Assembly (NCBI GenBank): GCA_025345505.1
Contig: JANVCC010000030.1
Location: 4,312,533 to 4,376,532 of the forward strand
Source of the DNA: Todiramphus chloris collaris
Lineage: Eukaryota; Chordata; Aves; Coraciiformes; Alcedinidae
Length of the DNA: 64,000 nt
Direction: 5' to 3'
A program made the translations under genes and the position numbers. Below the pieces are notes generated by a model. That model made no database searches, was not told the DNA's origin, and saw only the letters and a list, made by a program, of their open reading frames with translations. This document shows, one piece after another, positions 1-11,160 of this stretch (positions are counted from its first letter, which is position 1; every line of letters starts with the position of its first letter).

Positions 1-1535
1 TGTCAAAGTCCAGTGCAAAGCAATCCAAGATTCCACCTTTGCAGGACAGGCAACCTCAATGAATTTTGCAGTGTGATGACAGGAAAATGATTTTGCTTTT
101 ACTGCATGTTCTACTTTTGTGCACAAGCTGTGATGCCCTCAAATTGCCAAAGGGATTTTGCTCTACCTCTTCCAGAGCAGCTATGGCCACCATCTCAGAC
201 AGCTTGTGCCCGGGTGGAGAAAGACCATCTCATTCCCTCATCCGCGTATGGGTGGGAGGTATCTCCGCCAGCATCCTCATGCTGTGATGAGGCAGCACTG
301 CAGCTGGGCTGGGCTCTGCAAAGCTAAGTCTATCATCTCAATGAAACATCTCCTCCTGCCAAAGCCAGCTCCAGCACTTTGAATCTATGTGCTTGTCACC
401 AGAGCTTTTGCACATAACAATACGATGCATTGCAACTGCGTTATAAGAGTCATAAAAAATCCTGGCACACATAACACATTCACTTCATATAAATATTTCC
501 AAAAAATTCAGTGATTGAAGACTCAAATCATATTGCAGTGCAGTCTTGTTTATTCCAAAACATTATTTTTATTGCAGGATGACTTATGCATAACCTTGAA
601 TTTCAAGTTCAGTAGAACAGACAAAGTATTTGTTTAGAGGGCAGGACGAGTAAAGCCTTTTTTTTTTTCCCCTGTTTGAATTGGATAAAATTGTAATATA
701 TCCTTTACGTCACAGCAGCACCCTAGTGGTTATCATATTGCATTAGTTACATGAGTTTTCAGTGAACATTATACAGTATATACTACTTTCAGTAAATAGA
801 CCAGTCATGCTTATAGTTACATGGAAAACTCCAGGAAATTTGTGATGACATTCCCTGCAGGTTAGTAATTCTACCCATTATTTATATTGGTTTGATTTGA
901 GCTTCAAAATAATCTGCTGAAACTAGATAAGGCTCAATATTCTGCAAAAAACTTTATTCTCTACAACTCCAGAAGTAGTTTAGGCTAAATATCTGGAATT
1001 TACCAAAGTCAAGGATTTTCTGCTTATACCTTACACACAATAAATAAAATCCCCCAAAAATCTCGGAGTACCATAATTGTCGATTTATTTATTTTACATC
1101 CTTGTGCATCATTAAAAATAACAAGACCTTAAGTTTAGAGGAAAATATGTTTTCCAAGTGGGTTGGAAGGCACGGTTTCTCTCTGGTACCAAACCATTGC
1201 TAATCCCTGTACTATGTGCTCTCCGCATTGCCAGCATAACGTACAGCAACATTTGTGCTCCAGCCCATCTTTAGTGAGCGACCACCTGCCCCAAGTAACC
1301 ATTACAAATGGTATTAAATAACCACTTCTCCAGCACCACCAGAGACCACCCAGCATTTGGGTAGCAACTTCTCGGCTTCAGATTTTATTGCCCAGGCAGC
1401 TCCCTGTGCTCCCCGAGGACCCACGTGCGTGCACCCACGAGTATCAGCCAAAATCTGCCCAGGTCAGGCTTTGTGAGCAGGTTACGGGCACTTTCCATTA
1501 TTCAGCATATTCACCAGAGATTTTACACGAGGCAA
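1..1535. other. Anonymous AT-rich non-coding sequence
   Basis: No gene is supported. Open frames are short (74 codons or fewer), overlap one another in different frames, and show no recognisable domain. The stretch is AT-rich with scattered homopolymers, for example a T run around 660-668. The only specific signal is a CTCF-like site at 717-729, listed separately. A short match to a reversed CR1 end near 1160 was judged too weak to call. Confidence 0.6.
717..729 (-). promoter_or_regulatory. CTCF-like binding motif
   Basis: Read on the minus strand the sequence is CCACTAGGGTGCT. It matches the CTCF core consensus CCASYAGRKGGCR at 11 of 13 positions; the mismatches are T for G at position 10 and T for R at position 13. 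CTCF sites act in chromatin looping and insulation. This is a motif match only, and such matches occur by chance. Its surroundings have few CpGs, so methylation-dependent regulation is not obvious. Confidence 0.3.
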
Positions 1536-1539
1536 CAGT

Positions 1540-1735
1540 TAAATAACACTGTGCACTTAACACATGTCTGAGCATGTCCATCCTGATTTTGCAGAGCTCT
1601 TAAGTATCTGCTTAAATTGATGCATATGCTTAAGCTTATCCCTGTAGAGTTAAGCATGAAAAGTATGTATTTAACCTTAAACATATGCTTAAATGCTTTG
1701 CTGAATGGAGACCATAAGGCCTAATCCAGTGATCA
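1540..1735. repeat. Old interspersed element with repeated CATATGCTTAA core
   Basis: An 11-bp unit CATATGCTTAA occurs perfectly at 1623-1633 and 1682-1692. A degenerate copy lies at 1608-1615 and an inverted version (TTAAGCATG) at 1650-1658. The stretch ends with words such as AAATGCTTTGCTGAAT followed by GGCCTAATCC. I remember this pattern from ancient amniote interspersed repeats that are common in crocodilian and turtle genomes. The direct and inverted repeats are visible; the family assignment is recollection and should be treated as tentative. Confidence 0.45.
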
Positions 1736-2142
1736 TTTAAACCAATATCACATTATTTCGGTGGCTGCTGTGTGTGTCCATTCATTGTATGAGTACTGTA
1801 GATAGATGAAATAAAATAAGCAGATGTGTCAGGGTTTTGTTGACATGGAGCTCTTTGTATCCAAAGCCCATTTAATTTTTTCTGCTCAAGCTGCTTTTAA
1901 ATGGACAGGCAGTGTCAATTTTTTTTTTTTCTTCTATAGTGGTAATATCCTAGTCTTTTTTTCAGGTTTTCTCGTCTATCTTACCCCACATGGCCTCTGT
2001 GTTCCTACAACACAGCATCTGAGCTCCTGCTTAATAAAAAAACCTGTCTTGCTGTGGAAGAAACTATTTGTTAGCCCTGAGGTTGTCTCATGGTGTGTGG
2101 CTTGCTGACAACTCTTGCTGAAGCAGGTGACTTTCCAAATGG

Positions 2143-2171
2143 AAAAAAAAAAAAAAAAAAAAGAAGAAGAA
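2143..2171 (+). repeat. Poly-A tract running into GAA repeats
   Basis: Twenty uninterrupted A residues (2143-2162) are followed by three GAA units and further As. The tract may be slippage-grown simple sequence or the tail of an unrecognised retroposon. No clear target-site duplication was found around it. Confidence 0.85.
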
Positions 2172-3111
2172 AATCCTAATGGTCACCTCTGCCTCTGTAC
2201 AAAGCTGGACTTCTCTGCCAGCCTGGGGGTTGCACGAGGCACGTGTGGGGATTTCAGTTTGCTAGGGCAGTTCTTGAGTCTTTTTTTTTTTTTGTGAGCT
2301 GTGGATCTTTTTTTCACAGATACTTGTACCTTTTCCTTCCCAGTGCCTGCTTTTGTCTCCCCTATTCCCACTACTGTGTCCCCTTAGCCCTGCCAGCAGC
2401 CCTGAGCCTGGACACCAAGTGTCTCTGCACCTCCCTGCCAGCCCTTGGGGAACCCTGGGTAGCTGTGGAGCCCCTGCACACGGGGCTCCCCATCAGCACC
2501 AGGCATAAGAAAAGGCTCAGCTCTCATCCAGCTAAAACCTGGCTGTTCCCCTGTCTCAGGTAACACCAGTAGCAGATACTGAGGAAAACAATTTAGGGAT
2601 TAGGTGAGAATGGAGCAACCCTTCCTCTGAGAGATTATTTTGGTTTCCAATGATCCAAGACAGAGGTGATATCTTTCATTTCAGCCCTGGATGGACTTTG
2701 TGTCCATTAACTTCTCTAATTGTGCCTCTTTACTGGTTTCTAGTGAGATTTCACACTGTGCCCTGCTGCACTTCATAGGTAATCCTAATGCTGTGACTGG
2801 TGCCAGGTCCATTGCTGTGCTGGAGCAGTGAGCAGCACCCCAGCAACCAGGGCTGTGGTGATTATCCCATTTCTAAACTCCTCTCATCCTACCAGGCGGA
2901 GGGTAAAGTGACCTCAAGGGACCCTGTTCTTCTTGTAAAATAAAGTTGCTTATAGATGTGCCCCTTTCACAAGTGTTTTGGGAGTTAAAGATGAAAAGAA
3001 GCTACCATGTGTTATTGTTTGTTTATTGAACTGATCAGTCAATACTTAGTGACCAACAATTTGTGATTCATGGAACTTGGCTGAGACAGGCAGACTATTA
3101 AAAAACAAAAA

Positions 3112-3130
3112 CCCCCTTTCCCCCCCCCCC
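3112..3130 (-). other. C5-TTT-C11 tract; G-quadruplex motif on the minus strand
   Basis: The plus strand reads five Cs, TTT, then eleven Cs. The minus strand is therefore G11-AAA-G5, which can be parsed as four G3 tracts with short loops and fits the G3+N1-7 rule for an intramolecular G-quadruplex. A homopolymer of this length is also prone to length variation and sequencing error. Confidence 0.5.
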
Positions 3131-4300
3131 ACTCTGTAATTGTCACCAACAGCTGAGTCCCTAATTGATGGAAGTTGGCAAAATTTCCCTGATTCATCCA
3201 AAATAACCAGAGGGTGATCATATTTGCGTGTGTTTGTAATTCTAGTTAAAGATTTAAATAATTCTTCAGGAATTTATAACTTAATGTTAAAACTGTACAA
3301 AACAAGACAAGAACGTACAGCTGTGTATAAGTAGAAGCTCCTGCTAATTTTGCAAACCTCTCAGGCTCTTTCCTTTGCTAGAACATAGAGGGAGATAAAC
3401 CACATTTTGTTTGGTTTGACAAAGTCATTTGCTCCCAGACTGGGAAGCTGTACACCAGCTTTTGGTCTGAAGTGGGTTTTTGTGGCTGCACTATAAACCC
3501 TTTAAAAAGGTTTGTAATGGAAATGCTGACAGATGGCATGAAAAGTGGCACTAAATGAGCAGTGCTGTAATATTTGTAACTTTCTAGGAAGTTTATAGAT
3601 AGTGGGTAGTGAGTTAGGCTGGTTGGCAAGAGGCTTTTAGCAATCCCTGTTCTCATATCCCTTTGGTGCATGTGTATAATTCCAAGTTCAAAGGTAGGAG
3701 CAGGAGTGGTGGTCCTGCCCCGGCTTGGAAGCTGGTCCTGTCCCCAGCCTGGTGCAGCTACTGCTGGGGTGGCTTTGCTGGTGGCTGGGACCAGCAGCTC
3801 TGTCACATGCCACTTCTCCAGCTTGCTCCCCTGACCTATAAAATCAGGTTAATATTTCTGGGTCTCTTACTGAAGAGACCTACCATAGTAGTCCAGCTTT
3901 TACACCAGATACCTAAAGCTTTCTGATGATGTTCTCCAATATATTGTTTTCTTTCATGACATTTAATTCCATGGCAAGAAGCAACTTCATAATAGTTATT
4001 GACTTGGTTGAATAGTCTCTTTTATGTTGAATATATTTTAGCATGTGACATACCTGTTAATTATTTTGTATGCGGACTACCGCTGAGCCCAGCATTTTAT
4101 AAACCCAGAAGAGTCTCTGGGTGAGTAGCAGGGGCTGATCCACATACACCTGCAGCTAAATATTTAGAGAGGAGGATACTGGGTTGTACAGTATGGACAT
4201 TGCTGGTGTTAGGACATGTGCAGCTGGGATGCTTTAATCAATAACAGGTCTCATGGGTTTCAGTGGGAAGGGAGATGAATTTTTAAAATACCCCATTAAG

Positions 4301-4402
4301 AGCCCAATCCTGCCACCCTTGCTCACACGAGAAACCCCATTGATATTGGGGGGTCTATTTGCCTGATTAAGGACTAATTCTGTGAATAAGGATTTGCAGG
4401 AA
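4301..4402. repeat. Old palindromic MITE-like element
   Basis: The left end carries CCCAATCCTGC then CCCTTGCTCAC (from about 4303). The right end carries GTGAATAAGGATTTGCAGG (4382-4400), whose reverse complement starts CCTGCAAATCCTTATTCAC. The two ends thus form a degenerate inverted repeat around a centre containing ACCCCATTGATATTGGGG. I recall the same arrangement, with a central CCCATTGA...TCAATGGG palindrome, from a widespread ancient amniote repeat. The inverted-repeat structure is seen directly; the family is inferred. It contains no gene, so it would be a non-autonomous element. Confidence 0.5.
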
Positions 4403-7400
4403 ATGGCCTTATCTCTTCTGCATACCACAGATCCTGCTCTCTAAAAGCGCTTGCTGTAAGCACTTATCGTTTATGTAAGTGCCCTTCAATGGACATTTAT
4501 ATAATGGAGTAAATATTTAAAAAGTTGTGCAGCGCTTTAGCTATGCAGGACTAAAGGAAGTGAACGTTGCTGGCTGGAGGAGCATCAGGCACCTTCTACC
4601 CCGGTGCCAGGAGTTAGAAAAGGGAAATCGTGTGACTGCTAGCAGGGCTTGGGAAACGTGGTGCTGTGCAAGAAGGGTCTAGATCTTAGCATTTTTTAAG
4701 TGGTATTCATTAGGGTATAAAATACACCTCTGCTGAAAATGCGTGTAAACCCAGCTCAGAAATAATGTAGTGGCTTCATAATAAAAGGTCTGTTGTAACT
4801 TTTTTTTTCCTGGTGAGCTGTCAAGTGAAAGTCCAGCCTTATAAATAATGTCATTTTGAAAGGAATTCAAGAGGGTAAAATGTTTTGAGGAGACGGTGAA
4901 GCCCTGAATAGCATTTCTTTCCCCAGAATATAGATATGCCATTATTTATGAACATTGCTGGAAAAACACATGCAGAGGCTAAGAGGGGTTGCTTGTTTGG
5001 TTGTCTTTTTTATTCGAATAAATTCTTTTGCATTGTTTGTTAGTCAGCAGCAGCAACTACAGTTAACACATTAATGAAAACCAAGTGATGCCTTTGAAGA
5101 ATTTTTAAATGAGCCTTAACATCTGCCTATGGCAACTTGCTTAAAGCAGAGAAAAAAAAATAAATAAAATAAAATTAAGGTGAACTAGCCACTGTTACTA
5201 AGAGTCAATTGACAGAAGGCATGGGTCATTAATTTTGTGTCCTTTGTTTTGTCAGTTTGTTTTCTTGAGGCCTGGTAGAGAAAGTAAAACCAGTCAAGCT
5301 GAAAATTGTCTGCTCTGTAGCTTATTTCCCCTCCCAGCATGCCCTGACCCAGGGGAGCGGGCTGCGGGGCCGCAGCCCTCCTGGCCCTCCACTGCTCCCA
5401 GTCCCACACCCCCCAGGACAGATAGAGTTTTGTGAGTGGAATGGTTCATTCTGCCACAGCTCGGCTTTAATCATGTGCAGGTTGCGTACGTCAGGAGGAA
5501 TGAAATGTCTTCCTGTGCACGATAACTTCAGCGAGGGAAAAAGATCCTGTGGTGTTTTTGGCCTTAAAGTCAACTGACCGAAAGTCAGAAGGAATAAAAG
5601 AAAAAAAAAGCTGTGAGCAAAGGGAGCAAGAAATATATTATTAATTTTCAAACATCCTCACAAATATACTTTGGCCTTTTTCTCCTGCACATATTTCCCA
5701 CCTGCCTCCCTGGGGTGCCAGCGCGGGGCCGGGATGCCGCAGGGTGAGGACACTGGTGCCCACCCACTGTGCCCTGGCACCTGGGTGGGATCAATTCTCT
5801 CCCCAACACCCTGCGCAACCCCTGTGAGGCTGATCTCTTTTCTGTTTACATAAATCCTGAATATCTTCACTGAAATAATCACAGCCAGTGCAGCTTTATA
5901 TGGATAGGAGTGTTTTGGCTCTCTGGTTGTGTGGGATTGGAGGTCCTACAGCTGGCACAGACTGTGTCCCTGCGTGGTCCACGCACAGAGGAAAGCATTG
6001 CTCTGTGGATAGTTTTCTCCTTAAAATGCAAGAACAGTCGGTGGGATTCAAAGAAAGCAAATACTACACATTTGCAACTGAATCCCATAAAATTAGCAAC
6101 GAAAACACTTTTCTTTCTGTACTAGAGATACGGTAGGTGATTGGTAGTCATTGGATACGTGAGGCAGATGCTCATTGTTTTATTTTTCCATACCAAGTGC
6201 CCCCATGTGAGACCCAGGAGCCTTCCAATGTGACCACTCATTTCCGTGGCCACCGAGCTGAACCCACCTAATCTCTCCCCAAGATTGAAAAGATAAATGT
6301 GAACCCTTGGTACATCATTACACCAAATTAACTTGTTCCTCCGTGACTGTAAGGTTTAGGTGGATAATTGAATTCCTCTTCGTTTTTGGGTCGAAACAAT
6401 CTTTTTTGTCATTAGGCTGGTTGCCAGAAGTGGGTGTTTGTGGCCGGGTGTTATTCCTGGGGCTGAGGGCCAGTGTGCTCATAAACAGAGAAGTGACATA
6501 ATGTCTTTGGTATAATGAGACAGCTTAATGCAAAGCACTGCAGGAATTAGGGAACATGCTTCTAGAATGGAAATAAAGTGTATGGGAAGTGTACATTTAG
6601 TGCTCTGTCAAAAAGGCACTAGGAAAAAACCCACCTATTTGATTAAATTCTCTTGGAATGTAGTTGTATTACGAAAAAATGATTACTTCAGCTCCATTAT
6701 CTTAACGTTCATTGGAAATAAATTGCCATTAATTGAGTAGCCTTTAAACCAACAGTTAAAATTGATTTTGACACGTGCCAAAACCTCACAATTTTGGCAT
6801 TATCTTCTAGATGCTGGATGTTGATGGCAGTGTGCCAAAAAGGTTTTTCTTCCTCTTGAGAGATCGCTAACATTTTTTGTTGTTGTATAATTTAGTATTG
6901 ATGTTGCTTAATATTTGTTTTTAAGAGACCAAAACAGTTTGCTGAATCACTTTCATGGTTCATTAAAGCAAAAGCTGCAGCTTCTGTTCTGACTGCCTAG
7001 ATAACATTTACAGATAAACACAATTTCCTGGAGTTTGTGCTTTTTTTGTGGTTTTGTTTTGTTTTCTCCTAGGTCAAGCCCAGAACCTTTACCTTATGAA
7101 ACAGATTATGCTTTCAAAATATTGTATGTTAAGTGTGTGTTGTTGCTTGTTATCTATAAATCAGATGCAGAGTCTTAATGCCCAAGAATGTTCCGTTAAC
7201 TCTAAAGAGAAACATTCACTTTTATATAGGAAAAAAGTCTTGGCAGACAAGTTGGAAGTACCAGATGGAATAGGTTGTGCCACACAGATTATAAGATTTC
7301 CCCCCACCTCCTCCCTTCTTATTGATGTCTTAAATTGAACATGTTCCATCTGTCTGCTCTCAATAATGAATAGTTACTTTTTTTTTTTATTGTAAAGGTA

Positions 7401-8790
7401 ACAAATTCCATATAGAATAAATTAATTCAAGCATGTAATGAAATGTACTCGGTGAGAGTGTGTGTGTGTTGGAATTATGTGTAGAAATCTAATATAGTTC
7501 ATGAACTGCAGCAGGTAAGACTAGTGGCAGAACTGACAGCTACTCAGGGAAGGGCAGCTAAAAATTGCTATTAAAAATGATCCTAGGAGAAGTTTGCAGC
7601 AAGAACCTCAGAGTCTCATAGGAACAGAAATTCAGTTATGCCACAAGTGTTTATTCTATTTAATAGTACTTGGATGTAGGGCTTTCAGTCGTGTCAGGTC
7701 CAGTGCCCAGCATGAGGGGCTGTAAGTAGGTAGAAATGTGGTTTTTACCTATATATAGAGTCCTCTTCATGATGCTGGAAGGAAACGGACCATAATGTCC
7801 ATTAGGCTCCAGTTCCCTCTCTGTCTTCTGAAGAGGATGAACATTGTGCTGTTAGACCAAAAGCATTTTTAATTTCTCTTCACTGGAATAAGTCCAAAGG
7901 GTATAAACTTGAAGCAAACTCAAGTGCTTCGTATGCTGAAGCAAAAACAATGTAACCTTTTAATGCAGTGATGAGCTGTTGGGTTTCAGAGACTGATATG
8001 TTTGGTTTGAGATAATTCCCTGCTCCTGCTCGAGAGTGTATTTTACTTTCTCTTCTTTACTCTCTAGTGGCTTGAGATAAAGGCACTGTGCCGTTTTTGC
8101 ACGTGTTTCTATAAATAGAGAATTAAATGCAGAGCTTTAAATGCTGAAACAGGCGCACTTTGCCGTTAAAAGTTGATTTTATTTTCATATGAACACACAA
8201 ATATATGTATTTTTTGTTCTTGTATCAATGAATTTTAAAAGGCTGGCTCTTTAAACTTTTGGGAACAGTTGGTTTTGATTTTGGATGCAATAATCTTTTC
8301 TTTCTGTGACAAGGGTTTTTATCTGGAATTGGAAATTACTGTTTCTTTACTTACAGATAATTGATGCAGACCGAACTTGTTAAAGTCAAAACAAACAACT
8401 CAGTTCTTTATTACATGCTTATGTGCTTAGTCACCGACTTTATATTAGATTCTGCAAATGGTACAATTTATGCAGTGACATGTCGGAGACTTAATGTTGT
8501 AATTTTCCTGTTCCTAATGGAGAATTAAGAACCTAGAGAAGCTCGGAGGTTCACATGCGCAGAATCCCTACTGCTTGGGTGCAGAGGTCTCGCAAAAATT
8601 TAGTAAGTGAGAAGGAGAACAAAGATCCTTAGTTGGGGAAAAAAAATTGGATAGCCTGTGGCTGAGAAGCTGATTGGGACAGGTAGGCACAGTGGGGCGC
8701 GGGATAATGAGGCACATGGCAAATGTGATGCACAGATGTGAAGCCAACTGTAGCTTTGGTTCCAGGAGCCGCGCATGCCACAGCGCTGCG
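4403..8790. other. Anonymous AT-rich non-coding sequence
   Basis: No gene is supported; open frames reach only about 109 codons and overlap in several frames. Minor features are a short inverted repeat (GCACTTA ... TAAGTGC) near 4458-4482, an A-rich stretch near 5150-5175, a (GT)6 microsatellite at 7458-7469 and a T run near 7379-7388. The patch at about 5440-5600 has somewhat more CpGs than its surroundings and includes TACGTCA, a CRE-like half-site, near 5487-5493. No exon with a plausible reading frame and splice signals was found. Confidence 0.55.
7458..7469 (+). repeat. Short (GT)6 microsatellite
   Basis: Six perfect GT units are flanked by GAGA and TGGAATT. It is short and of no evident function. 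Confidence 0.8.
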
Positions 8791-8794
8791 CCTT

Positions 8795-8850
8795 GGGGCT
8801 ATGTCTACACCAGAACATTTGGAGCAGTAAACGACGGGCAACATTAGGTT
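8795..8850. repeat. Possible end of an ancient amniote repeat
   Basis: The words GGGGCTATGTCTACACC resemble the terminal sequence of an old repeat family I recall from turtle and crocodilian genomes. Only about 20 bases match convincingly, and the opposite terminus was not found. The flanking 8695-8790 stretch is locally CpG-richer. Low confidence. Confidence 0.25.
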
Positions 8851-10380
8851 CAAATTAATCTATTACTCCAGAGCTGTGAAATGTTGGTTGCTTGTTGCGG
8901 AATTACATTGCCTCTGGGTGAAATGTTTTAGGGAGATTTTAATGCATGCTCATGGCTCGCAGAGCAGATTAAGAGGAGAAAGGGAAATTAGAAGGGTTAG
9001 GAGGGTTGTTGAGGTGCACATTTCTGGTTAAAGTATATGAAAAGAGTATTACATATTTCACAAACAGGCCTGCTCTCCTGTAGACCACCTGCTGGGACTG
9101 AAATATCCCATGCCGTAATGAAGGCAGGTTTGCAGAAGCCTTGTAAATAGTTTAGACAGCAGATAGAGGCGACATTGGCCTTTCCGGAAAATTTGGGAAC
9201 ATTTCTTCTAACCCACTCTGGGCTCCCTAAAGCTCTGATGGAGACAAAAGCAAACTTTGACTCTCAACTATTTACCACTTCAGTTTTGACCACGCCACTA
9301 AATGACAGGTAGTCTCCTAAAGTTTCAAAACACGTTATTAGGATTAAGTAATCAGATCCAAGCTGTTTTCCCCTGGCACCTAAGTGGTCCTGGCAGGCCC
9401 CTTTGAACAGATCCACGGTCCAAATGAACGTGTGCTCCAAGCTGTAGTGTAAGATATTCTAAATCCTTGTCAATTAAATAAACTTTATTCGTTCAGCACA
9501 AACTGTTTGGAACTATCTATAAAGAATATATTTCTTTTACTATATTGTTGCTTTTCTTATAAAAACACTTAATTGAAATGCCTAAGAGCTGCCCAGCACA
9601 AAAGTCAATAAAAAGCCTAGAATAGAGTTTATAGGGGTTGTCTATGTACATAATTAAATCCTTCAGGCACTTTAAAACTCTGCAAAATAAATGGTTATGC
9701 AAGAATGGCCTGCTGAGAGAAGAAATGCTTGTATCAGCTTTAAGCAGCTGCTCTCTGCTCAGTGTTTCTGGGCTGGAATGAGAAAGCTATTAGAAGAGGG
9801 GACGGCTGCGAGCCCCATACAAATCATCTTTGTTACTGACACTTCAGGGAGTGCTTTACGGTGGCTGTCAAGGCCAATAGAGAGCTCCAGAAGTCAACTG
9901 GCATTATTTAAAATGGAGATGGTAGTGACAAACCCAACATCTCTGCCCAAAGAACGTTAGGGGCCGGGATGGAGGGAGCTGAGCAGGGAGTTAATGCCGG
10001 CTGTGGCAAGGCACTGCTGGGCGAGCGTGCGACTGAGTCCCGGGTCTGATGGAATAACAGAGGTTAATTGCTTGCAATGGTCTATTGCTGTAATAGGAGT
10101 AAAAGGGGAGGACTGTACTTAGATTTGATTTCACTGTTCCTTAGGGAATACAGATTGAGGGGGTGGGATTGTTATTAGGGGCAAAGGAAGTGGTGCTAAA
10201 AAAAGAAGAGTTTAATGAATGTAACCAATAGAAAAATTGTAGGTTTGTTTCTCCCTCTGGCCCTCAAAGTTATGATAAATGATAGCACAAGGAAAAGATA
10301 ACCTACCATGAGAGTAGGATCACCAAGGCCAAATACTAAAACTCCCAGCTGACTGCCCCATACACTGCAGCCTCTGTTCG
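8850..10380. other. Anonymous non-coding sequence
   Basis: No gene, repeat or RNA was recognised. An 89-codon plus-strand frame at 9691-9960 has no recognisable domain and no supporting splice context. Confidence 0.55.
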
Positions 10381-10383
10381 TGT

Positions 10384-11160
10384 TTATTTTTTCTGCTCAC
10401 TCTTGGTTTCGTCAATCAGTATGATAGACGATAACTCCTGACTAGAGCAGCCTGTGTCCTGCTCTCTCACGGTGGGTAGCATGTTGTGGTTGGCGCCGTG
10501 CAGTCGGAGGATCACCCGCATCAGAAGCATCAGGGGATGAGGTAGGGAGCAGTCTTCCAGCAGCCCAGCTCCTGGGAGAATAGCAGGCAGCGGTGTTATC
10601 AGCATGCGGCTGCGCTGCCAAGAAAATGACCACACATTAGTAGCTTTGTTTGGGTAGAGTCTAGGGGGGATGTCGCTCGCAAAAATTGAGACGCTCTCTT
10701 TCTGTTAAATCATCTTGGTTGCGAGTGTTAAAAGATAGCTTGTTCAAAAAGAAACCATACGCGGCTTGCCCGAGGCGAGGCCGCGACAAGGCTGCGAGCA
10801 GCTAGGAATTTGTAATGCCGTGTGTCTCGAGAGGCAGACACACACCCGCCTGTCTCAAGAAAGCAACAGGTTTGCTGCTCTCTTCTGCACTGAACCTTCT
10901 TCTGCTGTGCTCGAGGACAGCCTTGCCTTCCCCGCCTTGCCTTCCCCAATGCCTTGCCTTGCTTTTCCTTCACTCCTGCCTTCCTTTCCTCCCATCTTTC
11001 CAGGAAATTTCTGAGAGAGAAAATAGCCTCTCACTGGCCACTGCCATGTGAAGGGCTGCTTGTTAAGCCAACAGCTCATCAGATGGATGGAATTTCCTGC
11101 GCGCTATCCGCAGATCGCTAACGTTGTTTATCTCCTCGGCGCTGACATTCGCCATGTGCA
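10384..11160. promoter_or_regulatory. CpG-enriched block, candidate enhancer or unannotated promoter
   Basis: CpG dinucleotides, rare elsewhere in the window, concentrate here. About 14 fall in roughly 10661-10860, including seven within about 50 bases near 10758-10802. About eight fall in 11097-11155, around GCGCGC, CCGC, ATCGC, AACGTT and TCGGCGC. The block also spans a pyrimidine-rich tract. Such clusters usually mark under-methylated regulatory DNA or a small CpG-island promoter. No GC box, TATA box, initiator or adjoining first exon was recognised, so an enhancer or conserved non-coding element is as likely as a promoter. Open frames inside it on both strands are short and mutually overlapping. 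Confidence 0.35.
10920..11004 (+). repeat. Pyrimidine-rich tract with a 14-bp tandem duplication
   Basis: GCCTTGCCTTCCCC is repeated perfectly at 10920-10933 and 10934-10947. A partial third copy, GCCTTGCCTTGC, follows at 10951-10962. The tract then continues as C/T-rich sequence to about 11004. Polypurine-polypyrimidine DNA of this type can adopt non-B structure and bind polypyrimidine-tract proteins. It could suggest a 3' splice site, but no exon with a sensible frame follows. Confidence 0.7.

Larger units (their letters stand above)
1740..4300. other. Anonymous non-coding sequence with homopolymer tracts
   Basis: No gene is supported. The stretch holds a T12 run (1919-1930), an A20 run followed by GAA triplets (2143-2171), a T13 run (2281-2293) and a C-rich tract (3112-3130). 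The A20 run was checked as a possible retroposon tail, but no SINE, LINE or processed-gene body was recognised upstream. A modestly GC-richer patch lies at about 2370-2570. A 142-codon minus-strand frame at 3378-3806 has no recognised domain. Confidence 0.6.

Noticed and set aside
1155..1175. GGGTTGGAAGG as a minus-strand CR1 end
   Set aside because: Only about 11 bases match and the octamer tail and upstream CR1 words are missing.
2143..2171. Poly-A tract as a processed-pseudogene tail
   Set aside because: No gene-like sequence upstream and no target-site duplication flanking it.
3600..3640. Y-RNA-like words (GTAGTGAGTTA near GGCTGGT)
   Set aside because: The words are in the wrong order, and the rest of a Y RNA, including its 3' stem strand and T-rich end, is absent.
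10920..11004. Pyrimidine tract as a 3' splice site with a downstream exon
   Set aside because: The sequence after the CAGG has only short overlapping frames and no recognisable protein or matching 5' splice site.
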